Positions 1-6,283 of a stretch of DNA of 10,018 nucleotides are shown in pieces. Within the stretch, counting starts at the first letter, position 1; every line of letters starts with the position of its first letter. The notes beneath the pieces were generated by a model. The model saw only the letters and a list, made by a program, of their open reading frames with translations. It searched no databases and was not told the DNA's origin. Source of the DNA: Oscillospiraceae bacterium (lineage in GTDB: Bacteria; Bacillota; Clostridia; Oscillospirales; Oscillospiraceae). Both the position numbers and the translations under genes were made by a program. The DNA lies in contig SVKT01000053.1 in NCBI GenBank assembly GCA_015068335.1, positions 1-10,018 of the forward strand. The letters are read 5' to 3'.

Positions 1-191
1 CTGATGCCGATATAGAGGACGCAGAGGGCAATGCCCTGCATGATGATGGTTTGCAGCCGCTCGCTCAAAGCGGCGCTGCCGGCGGGAAGCCGGCTGGAAA
101 AATGTCTACCCAGCCAGGTCAGCAGCAGACCGACCGTGGAGCCGGACACAATTGCCAGCGCATTGACGATAGTGCCTGTCAGCATATACAT
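1..191 (-). CDS. DUF554 (YqgA/YdfK-like) membrane protein, N-terminal part
   Basis: The first 63 codons of a minus-strand gene are visible; the rest lies beyond base 1. The translation opens MYMLTGTIVNALAIVSGSTV and continues into a segment with MQGIALCVLYIGI. This pattern of a TIVN start, a glycine/serine-rich first helix and a MQGxxLCVLYIGI segment is what I know from the DUF554 (YqgA) family of multi-pass membrane proteins, whose function is not established. The first hydrophobic helix spans roughly residues 5-25. Two in-frame ATG codons are possible, at 191 and 185; the upstream sequence is purine-rich (AAGAGAGAGA) but has no clear Shine-Dalgarno, so the choice is open. The start lies 13 bases after the stop of the tcdA-like gene, on the same strand, so the two are probably co-transcribed. 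The family call is from pattern recognition only. Confidence 0.8.
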   Translation of the reverse strand, partial: MYMLTGTIVNALAIVSGSTVGLLLTWLGRHFSSRLPAGSAALSERLQTIIMQGIALCVLYIGI

Positions 192-204
192 TCTCTCTCT
201 TTTC

Positions 205-921
205 TTATGGTTTTGCCAGAAGGTCCTGCACCACGGCGCTGCCCAGCAGGAGACCTGCCGTGGCAGGGACCCAGGGATTGCTGGCGGGAACGCTGCGGCG
301 TCCAGGCGGCGGTGTTTCCGTTTGCCGGGTGGGGGCGGGTTCTTCCGGGCTGAATACCACCCGCTGGTGCAGGATGCCGCGGCTGCGCAGTTCTTTGCGC
401 ATAACCCGCGCCAGCGGGCAGCCGTAGGTGTCGGCGATGTCCGTCAGGCGCAGTTGAGTGGGATCCAGTTTGTTGCCGGTGCCAAGTGCCATCAGCAGGG
501 GGATTTCCAGACGCCGTGCGGTTTCCGCAAGATCCAGTTTGCAACTCACAAGATCGATGGCGTCCACGATATAGTCATAGCGGCAGCCTTCGGGGAAGAA
601 CCGGTCCCGGTGAGCGGCGTTATAGGTGGCGTGGATGGGGTGGAGGATCAGCGCGGGGTTGATGTCCCGCAGTCGCGCCGCCACAGCCTCCGCCTTCGGC
701 ATACCGACGGTGGAGTCCAGCGCTTCCAACTGGCGGTTGATGTTGGAAACGGAAACGGTGTCGCTGTCCACCAGCGTCAGTTCACCGATGCCGGAGCGCG
801 CCAGACATTCTGCGGTATAACTGCCCACACCGCCCAGACCGAACAGGATCACGTGGGCGGCAGCGAGTTTTTGCTGCCCTTCCGGGCCCCAGAACATTTC
901 GTTGCGGAGAAAGCGTTCCAT
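205..921 (-). CDS. tcdA: tRNA threonylcarbamoyladenosine dehydratase (ThiF/E1-like, TcdA family)
   Basis: This 238-residue protein belongs to the ThiF/MoeB/HesA E1-like family. TcdA (YgdL/CsdL in E. coli, YrvM in B. subtilis) uses ATP to cyclise t6A37 to ct6A in tRNAs decoding ANN codons. The nucleotide-binding loop GLGGVGS is at residues 28-34, the acidic VDSD at 51-54, the NINRQ motif carrying the ATP-contacting Arg at 60-64, Lys76 follows, and the catalytic-region Asp pair is in VDAID (119-123). A TcdA-like C-terminal part, LTDIADTYGCPLARVMRKEL, follows at about 159-178, with a Pro/Arg-rich linker near 194-210 and a hydrophobic C-terminal helix (about 218-234). The length is slightly below E. 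coli TcdA. ATG at 919-921 is preceded by AAAGGGG at a usable distance. The terminator of the upstream parvulin gene ends only 15 bases before this start, leaving no room for an independent promoter between them. DUF554 follows 13 bases downstream. Another ThiF-family role is possible but less likely, because no sulphur-carrier partner is nearby. Confidence 0.88.
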   Translation of the reverse strand: MERFLRNEMFWGPEGQQKLAAAHVILFGLGGVGSYTAECLARSGIGELTLVDSDTVSVSNINRQLEALDSTVGMPKAEAVAARLRDINPALILHPIHATYNAAHRDRFFPEGCRYDYIVDAIDLVSCKLDLAETARRLEIPLLMALGTGNKLDPTQLRLTDIADTYGCPLARVMRKELRSRGILHQRVVFSPEEPAPTRQTETPPPGRRSVPASNPWVPATAGLLLGSAVVQDLLAKP

Positions 922-936
922 AGAGGATCCCCTTTC

Positions 937-974
937 AAAAAAGAGAGAGTCGGCTTTGCTGCCGACTCTCTCTT
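937..974 (-). terminator. Intrinsic terminator of the parvulin gene
   Basis: Bases 941-954 and 961-974 form a perfect 14-bp inverted repeat around a 6-base loop. On the minus strand the stem is followed by six T residues (A-run at 937-942). It begins 17 bases after the parvulin stop codon. The tcdA start codon is only 15 bases further on, so this hairpin may act as an attenuator between the two genes. Confidence 0.88.
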
Positions 975-990
975 GCGTGTTTCCTGAAAA

Positions 991-2580
991 TCAGCCAACG
1001 AAAGACATACCAACGTTATGCTTCTCGACCTTAGAGGAGGAGATCAGATTGGTCATCCAGGCGGAATACTCCTCGGCTTTCAGAGGAGAGGCGACCTGCA
1101 ACTGCCAGTAGGGCTGGTTCTCGCCGGAGAAATACATCACGTGGTAACCGTAAGGAGTCTCGACGATGCCGGTGTCGCCTTCTGTACGGGAGGGATCGAA
1201 GCACCACTCTTCGAAGGGCTCCACCATCTCGCCCTTGGCGACGTTGGTGTACAGGCCGCCGCTGTTGCTGGAACCGGGGTCGGTGGAGTATTTCAGAGCC
1301 AGTTCGGCAAAGGACACTGCGGTGGCTTCGCCGGCCTTCCACTCGGCCAGAACGTCCTCGGCCTTTGCCTTGGCATCGGCCTTCAACTGGGCCTGCTCCT
1401 CAGCATAGCCTTCCTCCTCAGAGGTCTTGGTGCCGGCCTCAGGCTGGATCAGAATGTGACGGACGTCGATGGTGTTGTATTCTTCGCGATAGCGGTCGCA
1501 GAAGAGCAGCACATAGAACACGCCGTTGCCTTCCACGACTTCACAGTCGCCGGCCTTGCGGGCTTCGTCAAACAGCCACAGTTCCAGGGCGCTGCCGGTG
1601 TAATAGGTGACGCCGTCCTCGGCGTTGTATTCGGCGTCTTCATAATCCTTGGCCAGAGTTTCCAGATCGCCTTCGCCGGCCGTGTAGGCGGCAAGCAGGG
1701 CGTCGGCCAGTTCCTTGGCGGCCTTCTTTGCGGCTTCGGTTTCGGCCTCGGTGGGCTCGACCTTGTTGCCGTCGGCGTCGGTGGTGGATTCAGCGGTGGC
1801 GGGGAAGGAAACGACCTCGTAACTCACCTTGTCATAAGAGTCGGGGTCTTCGGCGTAGATCGCTTCCAGTTCTTCCACGGTGTAGTTGAGGGTGCTGACG
1901 AAGTCAGAAGCGTAAGCATCGAATTGCAGCAGACGGAGCAGGTGCTTGCCGTAGATCTCCTGGTTCATACTTTCACCGAAGTTGGCGGCCAGGAACTCGT
2001 CCATCGTGTAGTTGTAGGACTCGGCGGTGGATGCCAGAGAGTCCATATTCAGATCGTACTGGATCTGGACGCTCTCGGGATAGGTAAAGCCGGCAGCCTC
2101 GGCGGCTTTCAGGGCGTTCTGGACGTAAGTCATCTGTTCCAGCGCCTGATCCACAAAGTAGTCGTGCCAGATCGTGCCGGCCTCTGCGGGGGCCAGACCC
2201 AGCATTTCCAGCAGCATACCGGCGGTTTCGCTGACGGTCTGATCCTTCATAGAACGGGAAGTGTCAATGCCGAGGAGGGAAGAATACTGGGAAGCCGTGC
2301 TCATAAAAGTGAGGTAGGCGTTCTGATAGTAGAAACTCACTTCGCCGGCGGAGTATGCTTCGCCGTCAATGGTCACCGCGGTGGCCTTTTTCTGGATGGA
2401 GTTGGATCGCCAGATCAGCGTGGCGGCGAGGGCCAGGACGAAAACGCAGGCAATGGCACCGTACAGGATGGTGCTGCGCTTTTCCTTGGCGCGCTGTTCG
2501 GCTTCGCGAACAGCCTTGGGGTCGGTGTAGCCGGAGTTGGCCTGATCCTGACGGATCTTCTTTTCTCTAGATGCGCTCAT
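991..2580 (-). CDS. Membrane-anchored parvulin-type peptidyl-prolyl isomerase (PrsA/SurA-like foldase)
   Basis: This 529-residue protein probably helps fold exported proteins outside the membrane. A charged N-terminus (1-35) precedes one hydrophobic helix (about 37-57). There is no lipobox, so it looks like a type II single-pass anchor with the bulk outside, unlike lipoprotein PrsA. A SurA_N-like helical region (about 65-235) is followed by two parvulin-like units. The second (about 372-485) is clear: VRHILIQPEAG, then a helical insert, then FAELALKYSTDPGSSNSGGL, then EMVEPFEEWCFDPSRTEGDT and GYHVMYF. The first (about 250-362) is degenerate but keeps the order: a strand KVSYEVVSFP, a lysine/alanine helix, DLETLAKDYED, then LWLFDEARKAGDCEVVEGNG with a closing FYVLLF strand. 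The protein is very acidic and Ala/Glu-rich. ATG at 2578-2580 has GAGAGGAC upstream. It has its own promoter (2643-2671) and terminator (937-974), so it may be monocistronic. Catalysis by the second domain is inferred. Confidence 0.85.
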   Translation of the reverse strand: MSASREKKIRQDQANSGYTDPKAVREAEQRAKEKRSTILYGAIACVFVLALAATLIWRSNSIQKKATAVTIDGEAYSAGEVSFYYQNAYLTFMSTASQYSSLLGIDTSRSMKDQTVSETAGMLLEMLGLAPAEAGTIWHDYFVDQALEQMTYVQNALKAAEAAGFTYPESVQIQYDLNMDSLASTAESYNYTMDEFLAANFGESMNQEIYGKHLLRLLQFDAYASDFVSTLNYTVEELEAIYAEDPDSYDKVSYEVVSFPATAESTTDADGNKVEPTEAETEAAKKAAKELADALLAAYTAGEGDLETLAKDYEDAEYNAEDGVTYYTGSALELWLFDEARKAGDCEVVEGNGVFYVLLFCDRYREEYNTIDVRHILIQPEAGTKTSEEEGYAEEQAQLKADAKAKAEDVLAEWKAGEATAVSFAELALKYSTDPGSSNSGGLYTNVAKGEMVEPFEEWCFDPSRTEGDTGIVETPYGYHVMYFSGENQPYWQLQVASPLKAEEYSAWMTNLISSSKVEKHNVGMSFVG

Positions 2581-2642
2581 TTGTTGTTCAGTCCTCTCAA
2601 ATATTCAAATGCATAAAAATGTACAGCATAACGCGCTTGACT

Positions 2643-2671
2643 ATTATACCGAAAAACGGGGCATAGTGCAA
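2643..2671 (-). promoter_or_regulatory. Sigma-A-type promoter of the parvulin gene
   Basis: Read on the minus strand, a perfect TATAAT -10 box (2643-2648) lies 17 bases downstream of TTGCAC (2666-2671), a weak -35. Transcription would start near 2636, giving a leader of about 55 bases before the ATG at 2580. The consensus -10 and the exact 17-base spacer are the evidence; the -35 matches only half of TTGACA. Confidence 0.65.
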
Positions 2672-2756
2672 GTATAATTATTATAGGAGTTATTCCTGAA
2701 ATTTACCTGAAAAGCGCCGCAAAAGGGAGTGATTTTCCGGTTTTGCACGCAAGGAA

Positions 2757-2948
2757 ACCCCGCGATGGCCGTGTAGATCTCGTTATAACCTGCACCCTGA
2801 GCACAGGTGGGTCGCCTCCGGTTTGCTTTACCGCTTCCAACATCCAGCCGCAGACAGCAGCCGGGAGGCCTGCGAACCACGAACCGATCCGGCATCCCGT
2901 ATAACGAAATGTGGGTTAAAAAAAGACCTATCACGAACCCCGCAGGGT
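2757..2948 (-). ncRNA. ssrS: Probable 6S RNA (SsrS/BsrA-like)
   Basis: The gap between the DUF1292 and parvulin genes folds on the minus strand as one long rod of about 190 nt, the size of 6S RNA, which binds sigma-70-type RNA polymerase by mimicking an open promoter. The closing stem pairs 2932-2947 with 2758-2773 (CCCTGCGG...TTCGTG with CACGG...CGCGGGG, two short mismatches). It can extend through 2924-2929 with 2775-2780 and, past an unpaired 17-base stretch containing a T-run (2907-2923), 2900-2906 with 2781-2787 (CGTTATA/TATAACG). A small hairpin (2788-2808, ACCTG/CAGGT) sits on the 3' side of the centre, as in many 6S RNAs. A terminal stem pairs 2861-2869 with 2814-2821 (one bulged C). 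From memory, B. subtilis bsrA lies next to yrvM (tcdA), and tcdA is the second gene downstream here. No clear promoter or terminator was found, so processing from a DUF1292 transcript is possible; ends are approximate. Any protein reading here lacks support. Confidence 0.62.
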
Positions 2949-2976
2949 ATCAGCAATTTGCCGTTGGCAGGGAGAC

Positions 2977-3258
2977 TTATTCCTCGTCTTCCAGGAGCAG
3001 TTCCATAAACAGGTCGTAGACCGCGTCCATTTCCTCCTCGGAGTCCAGCGTGGAGAGCATATCCTCGCCGTCCACGTGGACGACTTTCAGGATGATCAGA
3101 CCCATATCGTCCTCGTTTTCCTCTTCGCCTTCCACGGCGGCGGGGAAGAAGGCCTGATAGACCTGCCCGTTATGTTCCAGCGCGTCTACAAATTCCAGAA
3201 CGATCTCGTTGTCGTCCTCATCGGTAATGGTGATAAAAGTAGGGCCGAAATCTTCCAT
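2977..3258 (-). CDS. DUF1292 family protein (YrzB-like)
   Basis: This is a 93-residue, strongly acidic small protein with no signal peptide or membrane segment. The N-terminus ITITDEDDNEIVLEFVDALE (about 9-28), a central YQAFFPA strand, the acidic EGEEENEDD linker (about 43-51), LIILKVVH, and a C-terminal helix ending in VYDLFMELL fit the DUF1292/YrzB family, whose biochemical role is unknown. The family is common in Firmicutes, often near tRNA- or RNase-related genes. ATG at 3256-3258 is preceded by a good AAGGAG about 10 bases upstream. The stop at 2977 lies about 30 bases from the 5' edge of the probable 6S RNA, with no terminator visible between them, so the RNA could be made as part of this transcript. 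A candidate -10 box lies at 3390-3395. Full length for the family. Confidence 0.85.
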   Translation of the reverse strand: MEDFGPTFITITDEDDNEIVLEFVDALEHNGQVYQAFFPAAVEGEEENEDDMGLIILKVVHVDGEDMLSTLDSEEEMDAVYDLFMELLLEDEE

Positions 3259-3389
3259 CGTATCGTTTCTCCTTTTCCTTGATGGTTCTCATTTTACCTG
3301 AATCCCGGCCGGATTGCAAGAGAAGGGAAGGTGAAAAAGACGAAAAGGAAGAACGATTTGCCTGCTATATATTGCGCAATTACAAAAAA

Positions 3390-3395
3390 ATTATA
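3390..3395 (-). promoter_or_regulatory. Candidate -10 box for the DUF1292 gene
   Basis: A perfect TATAAT on the minus strand lies in an AT-rich island (about 3365-3420) that stands out from the GC-rich surroundings. No good -35 is found 16-18 bases upstream. A second possible -10 (TATATA, 3366-3371) lies closer to the gene. A perfect 10-bp palindrome, ATTGCGCAAT (3371-3380), sits between the two. Confidence 0.4.
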
Positions 3396-3438
3396 CAAAA
3401 TAATGATTTTTTATCTAGAAAAAGCGACATTTTGAATG

Positions 3439-3481
3439 TTGACAAGGATGGTACAATAGTACATATCGTGGTGTACTGTTG
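3439..3481 (+). promoter_or_regulatory. PBP promoter region with overlapping inverted repeat
   Basis: A perfect TTGACA is at 3439-3444. The -10 is ambiguous: CATATC at 3462-3467 has the ideal 17-base spacing but a poor match, while TACAAT at 3452-3457 is a good -10 but would need a different -35 (TTTTGA at 3430-3435). An inverted repeat, CAATAGTACA (3454-3463) and TGTACTGTTG (3472-3481), spans the -10/start region with an 8-base spacer and one mismatch that would be a G-U pair in RNA. It could be a repressor operator or a leader hairpin. The gene's start codon is 56 bases downstream of the repeat. Confidence 0.55.
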
Positions 3482-3524
3482 GCTTTTGCCGCGCAGGAGT
3501 ATGCGGGGCGAAGCGTTTTTGAGT

Positions 3525-3530
3525 AGGAGG
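3525..3530 (+). promoter_or_regulatory. Shine-Dalgarno that fixes a TTG start
   Basis: A perfect AGGAGG lies 7 bases before the TTG at 3538. The first in-frame ATG is more than 40 codons further on, inside the transmembrane helix, so this site decides the start. Confidence 0.85.
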
Positions 3531-3537
3531 GATCCTT

Positions 3538-6228
3538 TTGGAAAACGAAAAGAGAGTGCGGCCGGCATCCAGGCCCCCTCGTCATTCCGGTAAGAAAAAA
3601 CAACGGCGCAAAGCGCTCGGCATTGCTGCCGGTGTTCTGGGCACGCTTGTGTTGGTCGGCGTTTGTACGGCTGTGATGCTGTTCATCATCTTTATGCAGT
3701 ATGTGGAGACGCTGAAACCTGTTTTGCAGGTGGACGCCAGCGACTATACGATGAACCTGAGTTCCGTGGTCTATTATCAGGACAGCGAAACCGGCGCCTG
3801 GAAGGAATTGCAGAGAGTCCACGGCACGGAAGACCGCATCTGGGTGGACTTGCAGGATATGCCCGAGGAGATGTGGCAGGCCGCCGTGGCCATCGAGGAT
3901 GAGCGGTTCTTCCGGCACGAGGGCGTGGACTGGTGGCGTACCGGCGGCGCGGTGGTGAATATGTTCGTGGGGATGAAGAACACCTTCGGCGGTTCCACCA
4001 TCACCCAGCAGACGCTGAAAAACATCACGGAAGACGACGATCCGTACGTGAACCGAAAGGTGCGCGAGATCTTCCGCGCCCTGGAATTTGAAAAGAACTA
4101 TACCAAGTGGGAGATCCTGGAACTGTATCTCAACAACATCTATCTGGGTTGTGGCTGCTACGGCGTGGAGACCGCGGCGGAGTACTATTTTGGCAAGGAA
4201 GTTTCCGAACTGAATGCCGCGGAGTGCGCCAGCCTGATCGCCATCACCAACAACCCCTCCCGCTACGGCCCTATGAACGAGATCGAGATCACCGTCACGC
4301 AGGAAGACGGGACCAAAGTGATCCGCACGCCCCGGGAACTGAACAAACAGCGCCAGGAGATGATCCTGGACAAGATGAGCGAGGTGGGCGCGGACGGCGA
4401 AGCGAAGGATGGCTATGAACCCTTCCTGACGGAGGAAGAAGCCGCTGCGGCCAAGGCCTATGAACTGCCCTTCACCGACGGCAGCGCCGACGTGGACGAG
4501 ATCGTTGCCGCCGCGAACAATTCCACGATGGTGAACGACTGGTTCGTGGAGCAGGTGATCAAGGAGGTCGCCCGGGATCTGGCGGAGGCCAGAGATGTTT
4601 CCGTCAATGCCGCCCAGAGAATGCTGAACAACGGCGGCTACCAGATCTATACCACGATGGATTACGAGATCCAGAAGATCGCGGAGAAGGCCTATGAAAA
4701 CCGCGCCAATCTGGATGTAAAGAGCGCCGGCGGAGAGCCGTTGCAGTCCGGCATCACCATTATGGATCCCGGAACGGGCCACATCGTTGCTATGGTGGGC
4801 TGCGTGGGCCCGAAGGAGGGCAACCTCTGGACGAACTATGCAACGGAGCAGTTCCAGGTGGGCTCCTCCATCAAGCCCCTGACCTGTTACGCGCCTACGC
4901 TGGACGCGGGCACCATCACGCCTGCCACGGTGTTTGACAACTATCCCGTCCGGCTTCTGAACGAAACGCCGTGGCCCAAGAACTCGCCCAACACCTATAC
5001 AGGCCGCACGATGGTCAGCACCGGTATCCAGAACTCCATCAACACCGTTGCGGTGCAGACGCTGGAAACGCTGGGCTATGAGGACGCCTTTGCCTTTGCC
5101 ACGGAGAACCTGCACCTGAGCCTTGTGTCGGCGGATATGGACGCCAGCCCCCTGGCGATGGGCGGTCTGACCTACGGTTTGAGTACCGTGGAAATGACGG
5201 CGGCGTATTCCGCCTTCGTCAACGAGGGCATCTATACGGAGCCCGTGATGTATCTGGAAGTCAGGGACGCCAGCGGCAACACCATCCTGACCAACGACGG
5301 AGAAAGCCACATCGCGATGAAGGAGACCACGGCCTACTTCATCAACGATATGCTGACCAAGGCGGTCCAGTACGGTACCGGTACCGCCGCGCAGTTGAAG
5401 AATATGACGGTGGCAGGAAAGACCGGTACCACCACTGACAACCGCGCCCGCTATTTCGTGGGTTATACGCCCTACTACTGCGCCGCAGTGTGGACCGGTT
5501 ACCGAACCAACGAAAAGATCTCTTACAGCGGCAACCCCGCCATCACGATGTGGAAACTGGTTATGGAGGAGATCCATAAATCCCTGCCCAACAAGAAATT
5601 CGCCGTCCCGGCCACGGGCTTGGCGGAGGTGACCGTTTGCAGGGACAGCGGACTGCTCCACACCGGCGTCTGCGCCTCTGATATGCGCGGCTCCCGGGCG
5701 ATCACGGTGACCGTCCCGGCCAACCTGGTTCCCACGGAGACCTGCGATGTGCACGTGATGAAAGACTACTGCACCGAAGGCAAGTGCCTGGCCACTGCGG
5801 ATTGCCCCGCCGAAGCGGTGAAGCAGGTGGCATTTATGGACGTGGACCGGCCGGACTATTATAATGAGAACGGCTACAAGATCACGGCCACGGATGACGC
5901 CTACACCCTCATCTACCGCGAAAAGCAGATCGGTTTGCAGCCTACCATCAAGGCAAACGGCGCAAAGAGTTATCCCAACGGCGTCGGCTGCCCTGCCCAC
6001 TCCGAGGTCATTTGGGTGGAGGATGAAACGCCCCCCGAAGCGGAGATCGAGGAACCGGAGGATCCGGATTTGCAGGATCCCGACGTTACGGATCCCGGGC
6101 ATACAGAGCAGGGGGAGACGGATCCCGAGAATCCTGTGCTCACGGAGCCGGATGATCCCGAACTTTCCGAACCGGAAGAACCGGAGGACGAGCCCCTCTA
6201 TTGGGACGAATGGGGATTTTATTACTGA
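3538..6228 (+). CDS. Class A penicillin-binding protein (glycosyltransferase 51 plus transpeptidase)
   Basis: This 896-residue bifunctional peptidoglycan synthase (PBP1A/PonA type) polymerises lipid II into glycan strands and cross-links the peptides outside the membrane. A basic cytoplasmic tail (1-25) precedes one membrane helix (about 26-54). The GT51 domain shows EDERFFRHEG (120-129, catalytic Glu120), GGSTITQQ (151-158), RKVREIFRALEFE and ELYLNNIYLG (195-204). The transpeptidase domain carries SSIK (443-446, acylated Ser443), SIN (500-502) and KTGTT (628-632). All catalytic motifs are intact. A C-terminal extracellular part holds seven cysteines (701, 712, 736, 745, 750, 756, 818), followed by an acidic Pro-rich tail built on 5-residue repeats (about 829-886) ending in an aromatic YWDEWGFYY. 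The length is typical for clostridial class A PBPs. The start is TTG with AGGAGG 7 bases upstream. It is monocistronic, with its own promoter region and a strong terminator. The specific PBP subtype is not decided. Confidence 0.95.
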   Translation: MENEKRVRPASRPPRHSGKKKQRRKALGIAAGVLGTLVLVGVCTAVMLFIIFMQYVETLKPVLQVDASDYTMNLSSVVYYQDSETGAWKELQRVHGTEDRIWVDLQDMPEEMWQAAVAIEDERFFRHEGVDWWRTGGAVVNMFVGMKNTFGGSTITQQTLKNITEDDDPYVNRKVREIFRALEFEKNYTKWEILELYLNNIYLGCGCYGVETAAEYYFGKEVSELNAAECASLIAITNNPSRYGPMNEIEITVTQEDGTKVIRTPRELNKQRQEMILDKMSEVGADGEAKDGYEPFLTEEEAAAAKAYELPFTDGSADVDEIVAAANNSTMVNDWFVEQVIKEVARDLAEARDVSVNAAQRMLNNGGYQIYTTMDYEIQKIAEKAYENRANLDVKSAGGEPLQSGITIMDPGTGHIVAMVGCVGPKEGNLWTNYATEQFQVGSSIKPLTCYAPTLDAGTITPATVFDNYPVRLLNETPWPKNSPNTYTGRTMVSTGIQNSINTVAVQTLETLGYEDAFAFATENLHLSLVSADMDASPLAMGGLTYGLSTVEMTAAYSAFVNEGIYTEPVMYLEVRDASGNTILTNDGESHIAMKETTAYFINDMLTKAVQYGTGTAAQLKNMTVAGKTGTTTDNRARYFVGYTPYYCAAVWTGYRTNEKISYSGNPAITMWKLVMEEIHKSLPNKKFAVPATGLAEVTVCRDSGLLHTGVCASDMRGSRAITVTVPANLVPTETCDVHVMKDYCTEGKCLATADCPAEAVKQVAFMDVDRPDYYNENGYKITATDDAYTLIYREKQIGLQPTIKANGAKSYPNGVGCPAHSEVIWVEDETPPEAEIEEPEDPDLQDPDVTDPGHTEQGETDPENPVLTEPDDPELSEPEEPEDEPLYWDEWGFYY
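6061..6198 (+). repeat. Degenerate in-gene repeat encoding the acidic Asp/Glu-Pro tail
   Basis: GATCC recurs at 6061, 6076, 6091, 6121 and 6154, always in the same codon phase (Asp-Pro), with spacings of 15, 15, 30 and 33 bases. The protein reads as pentapeptides: DPDLQ, DPDVT, DPGHT, EQGET, DPENP, then looser EP units. This suggests growth by 15-bp duplication within the PBP gene. Confidence 0.75.
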
Positions 6229-6242
6229 AAATAAGCAAGGCA

Positions 6243-6281
6243 AAGCCGCCGGAAACGAATGGTTCCGGCGGCTTCTTTTTT
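6243..6281 (+). terminator. Intrinsic terminator of the PBP gene
   Basis: Bases 6243-6254 and 6263-6274 form a perfect 12-bp GC-rich stem with an 8-base loop, followed on the plus strand by a T-rich run (CTTTTTTCTTTA). It starts 14 bases after the PBP stop and ends close to the stop of the convergent mog gene at 6284. On the minus strand the following sequence has only a broken T-run, so its use for the mod operon is less certain. Confidence 0.9.
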
Positions 6282-6283
6282 CT

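Noticed and set aside
1018..2616. A 532-codon open frame on the plus strand opposite the parvulin gene
   Set aside because: Gly/Val/Phe-rich mirror translation without domains. The minus strand has a promoter, ribosome site, recognisable parvulin motifs and a terminator.
2671..2687. A plus-strand TATAAT at 2673-2678
   Set aside because: No plus-strand gene or RNA follows within several hundred bases; AT-rich sequence next to the minus-strand promoter explains it.
2757..2948. Alternative RNA identities for the gap: tmRNA, RNase P RNA, SRP RNA, T-box or known metabolite riboswitches
   Set aside because: I looked for their core motifs (CCA-ending acceptor, RNase P core, SRP helix 8 loop, T-box AGGGTGG sequence, FMN and SAM cores) and found none. 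The size and rod shape fit 6S RNA better.
2644..3019. Short open frames of 60-100 codons on both strands in the gap 2581-2976
   Set aside because: They have no ribosome sites or family resemblance, and the same bases form an ordered long-range RNA fold.
3454..3481. Calling the PBP promoter dyad a BlaI/MecI operator
   Set aside because: The TACA/TGTA half-sites agree, but the spacer is 8 bases and not 2, and no BlaI-family gene is in the window. Kept only as an unassigned inverted repeat.
3415..6243. A 942-codon open frame on the minus strand, longer than the PBP gene it overlaps
   Set aside because: It is a mirror frame produced by the codon bias of the PBP gene, whose three catalytic motif sets are all intact on the plus strand. 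The minus translation is full of His/Gly/Val low-complexity sequence, has no recognisable domain and covers the PBP promoter and terminator.
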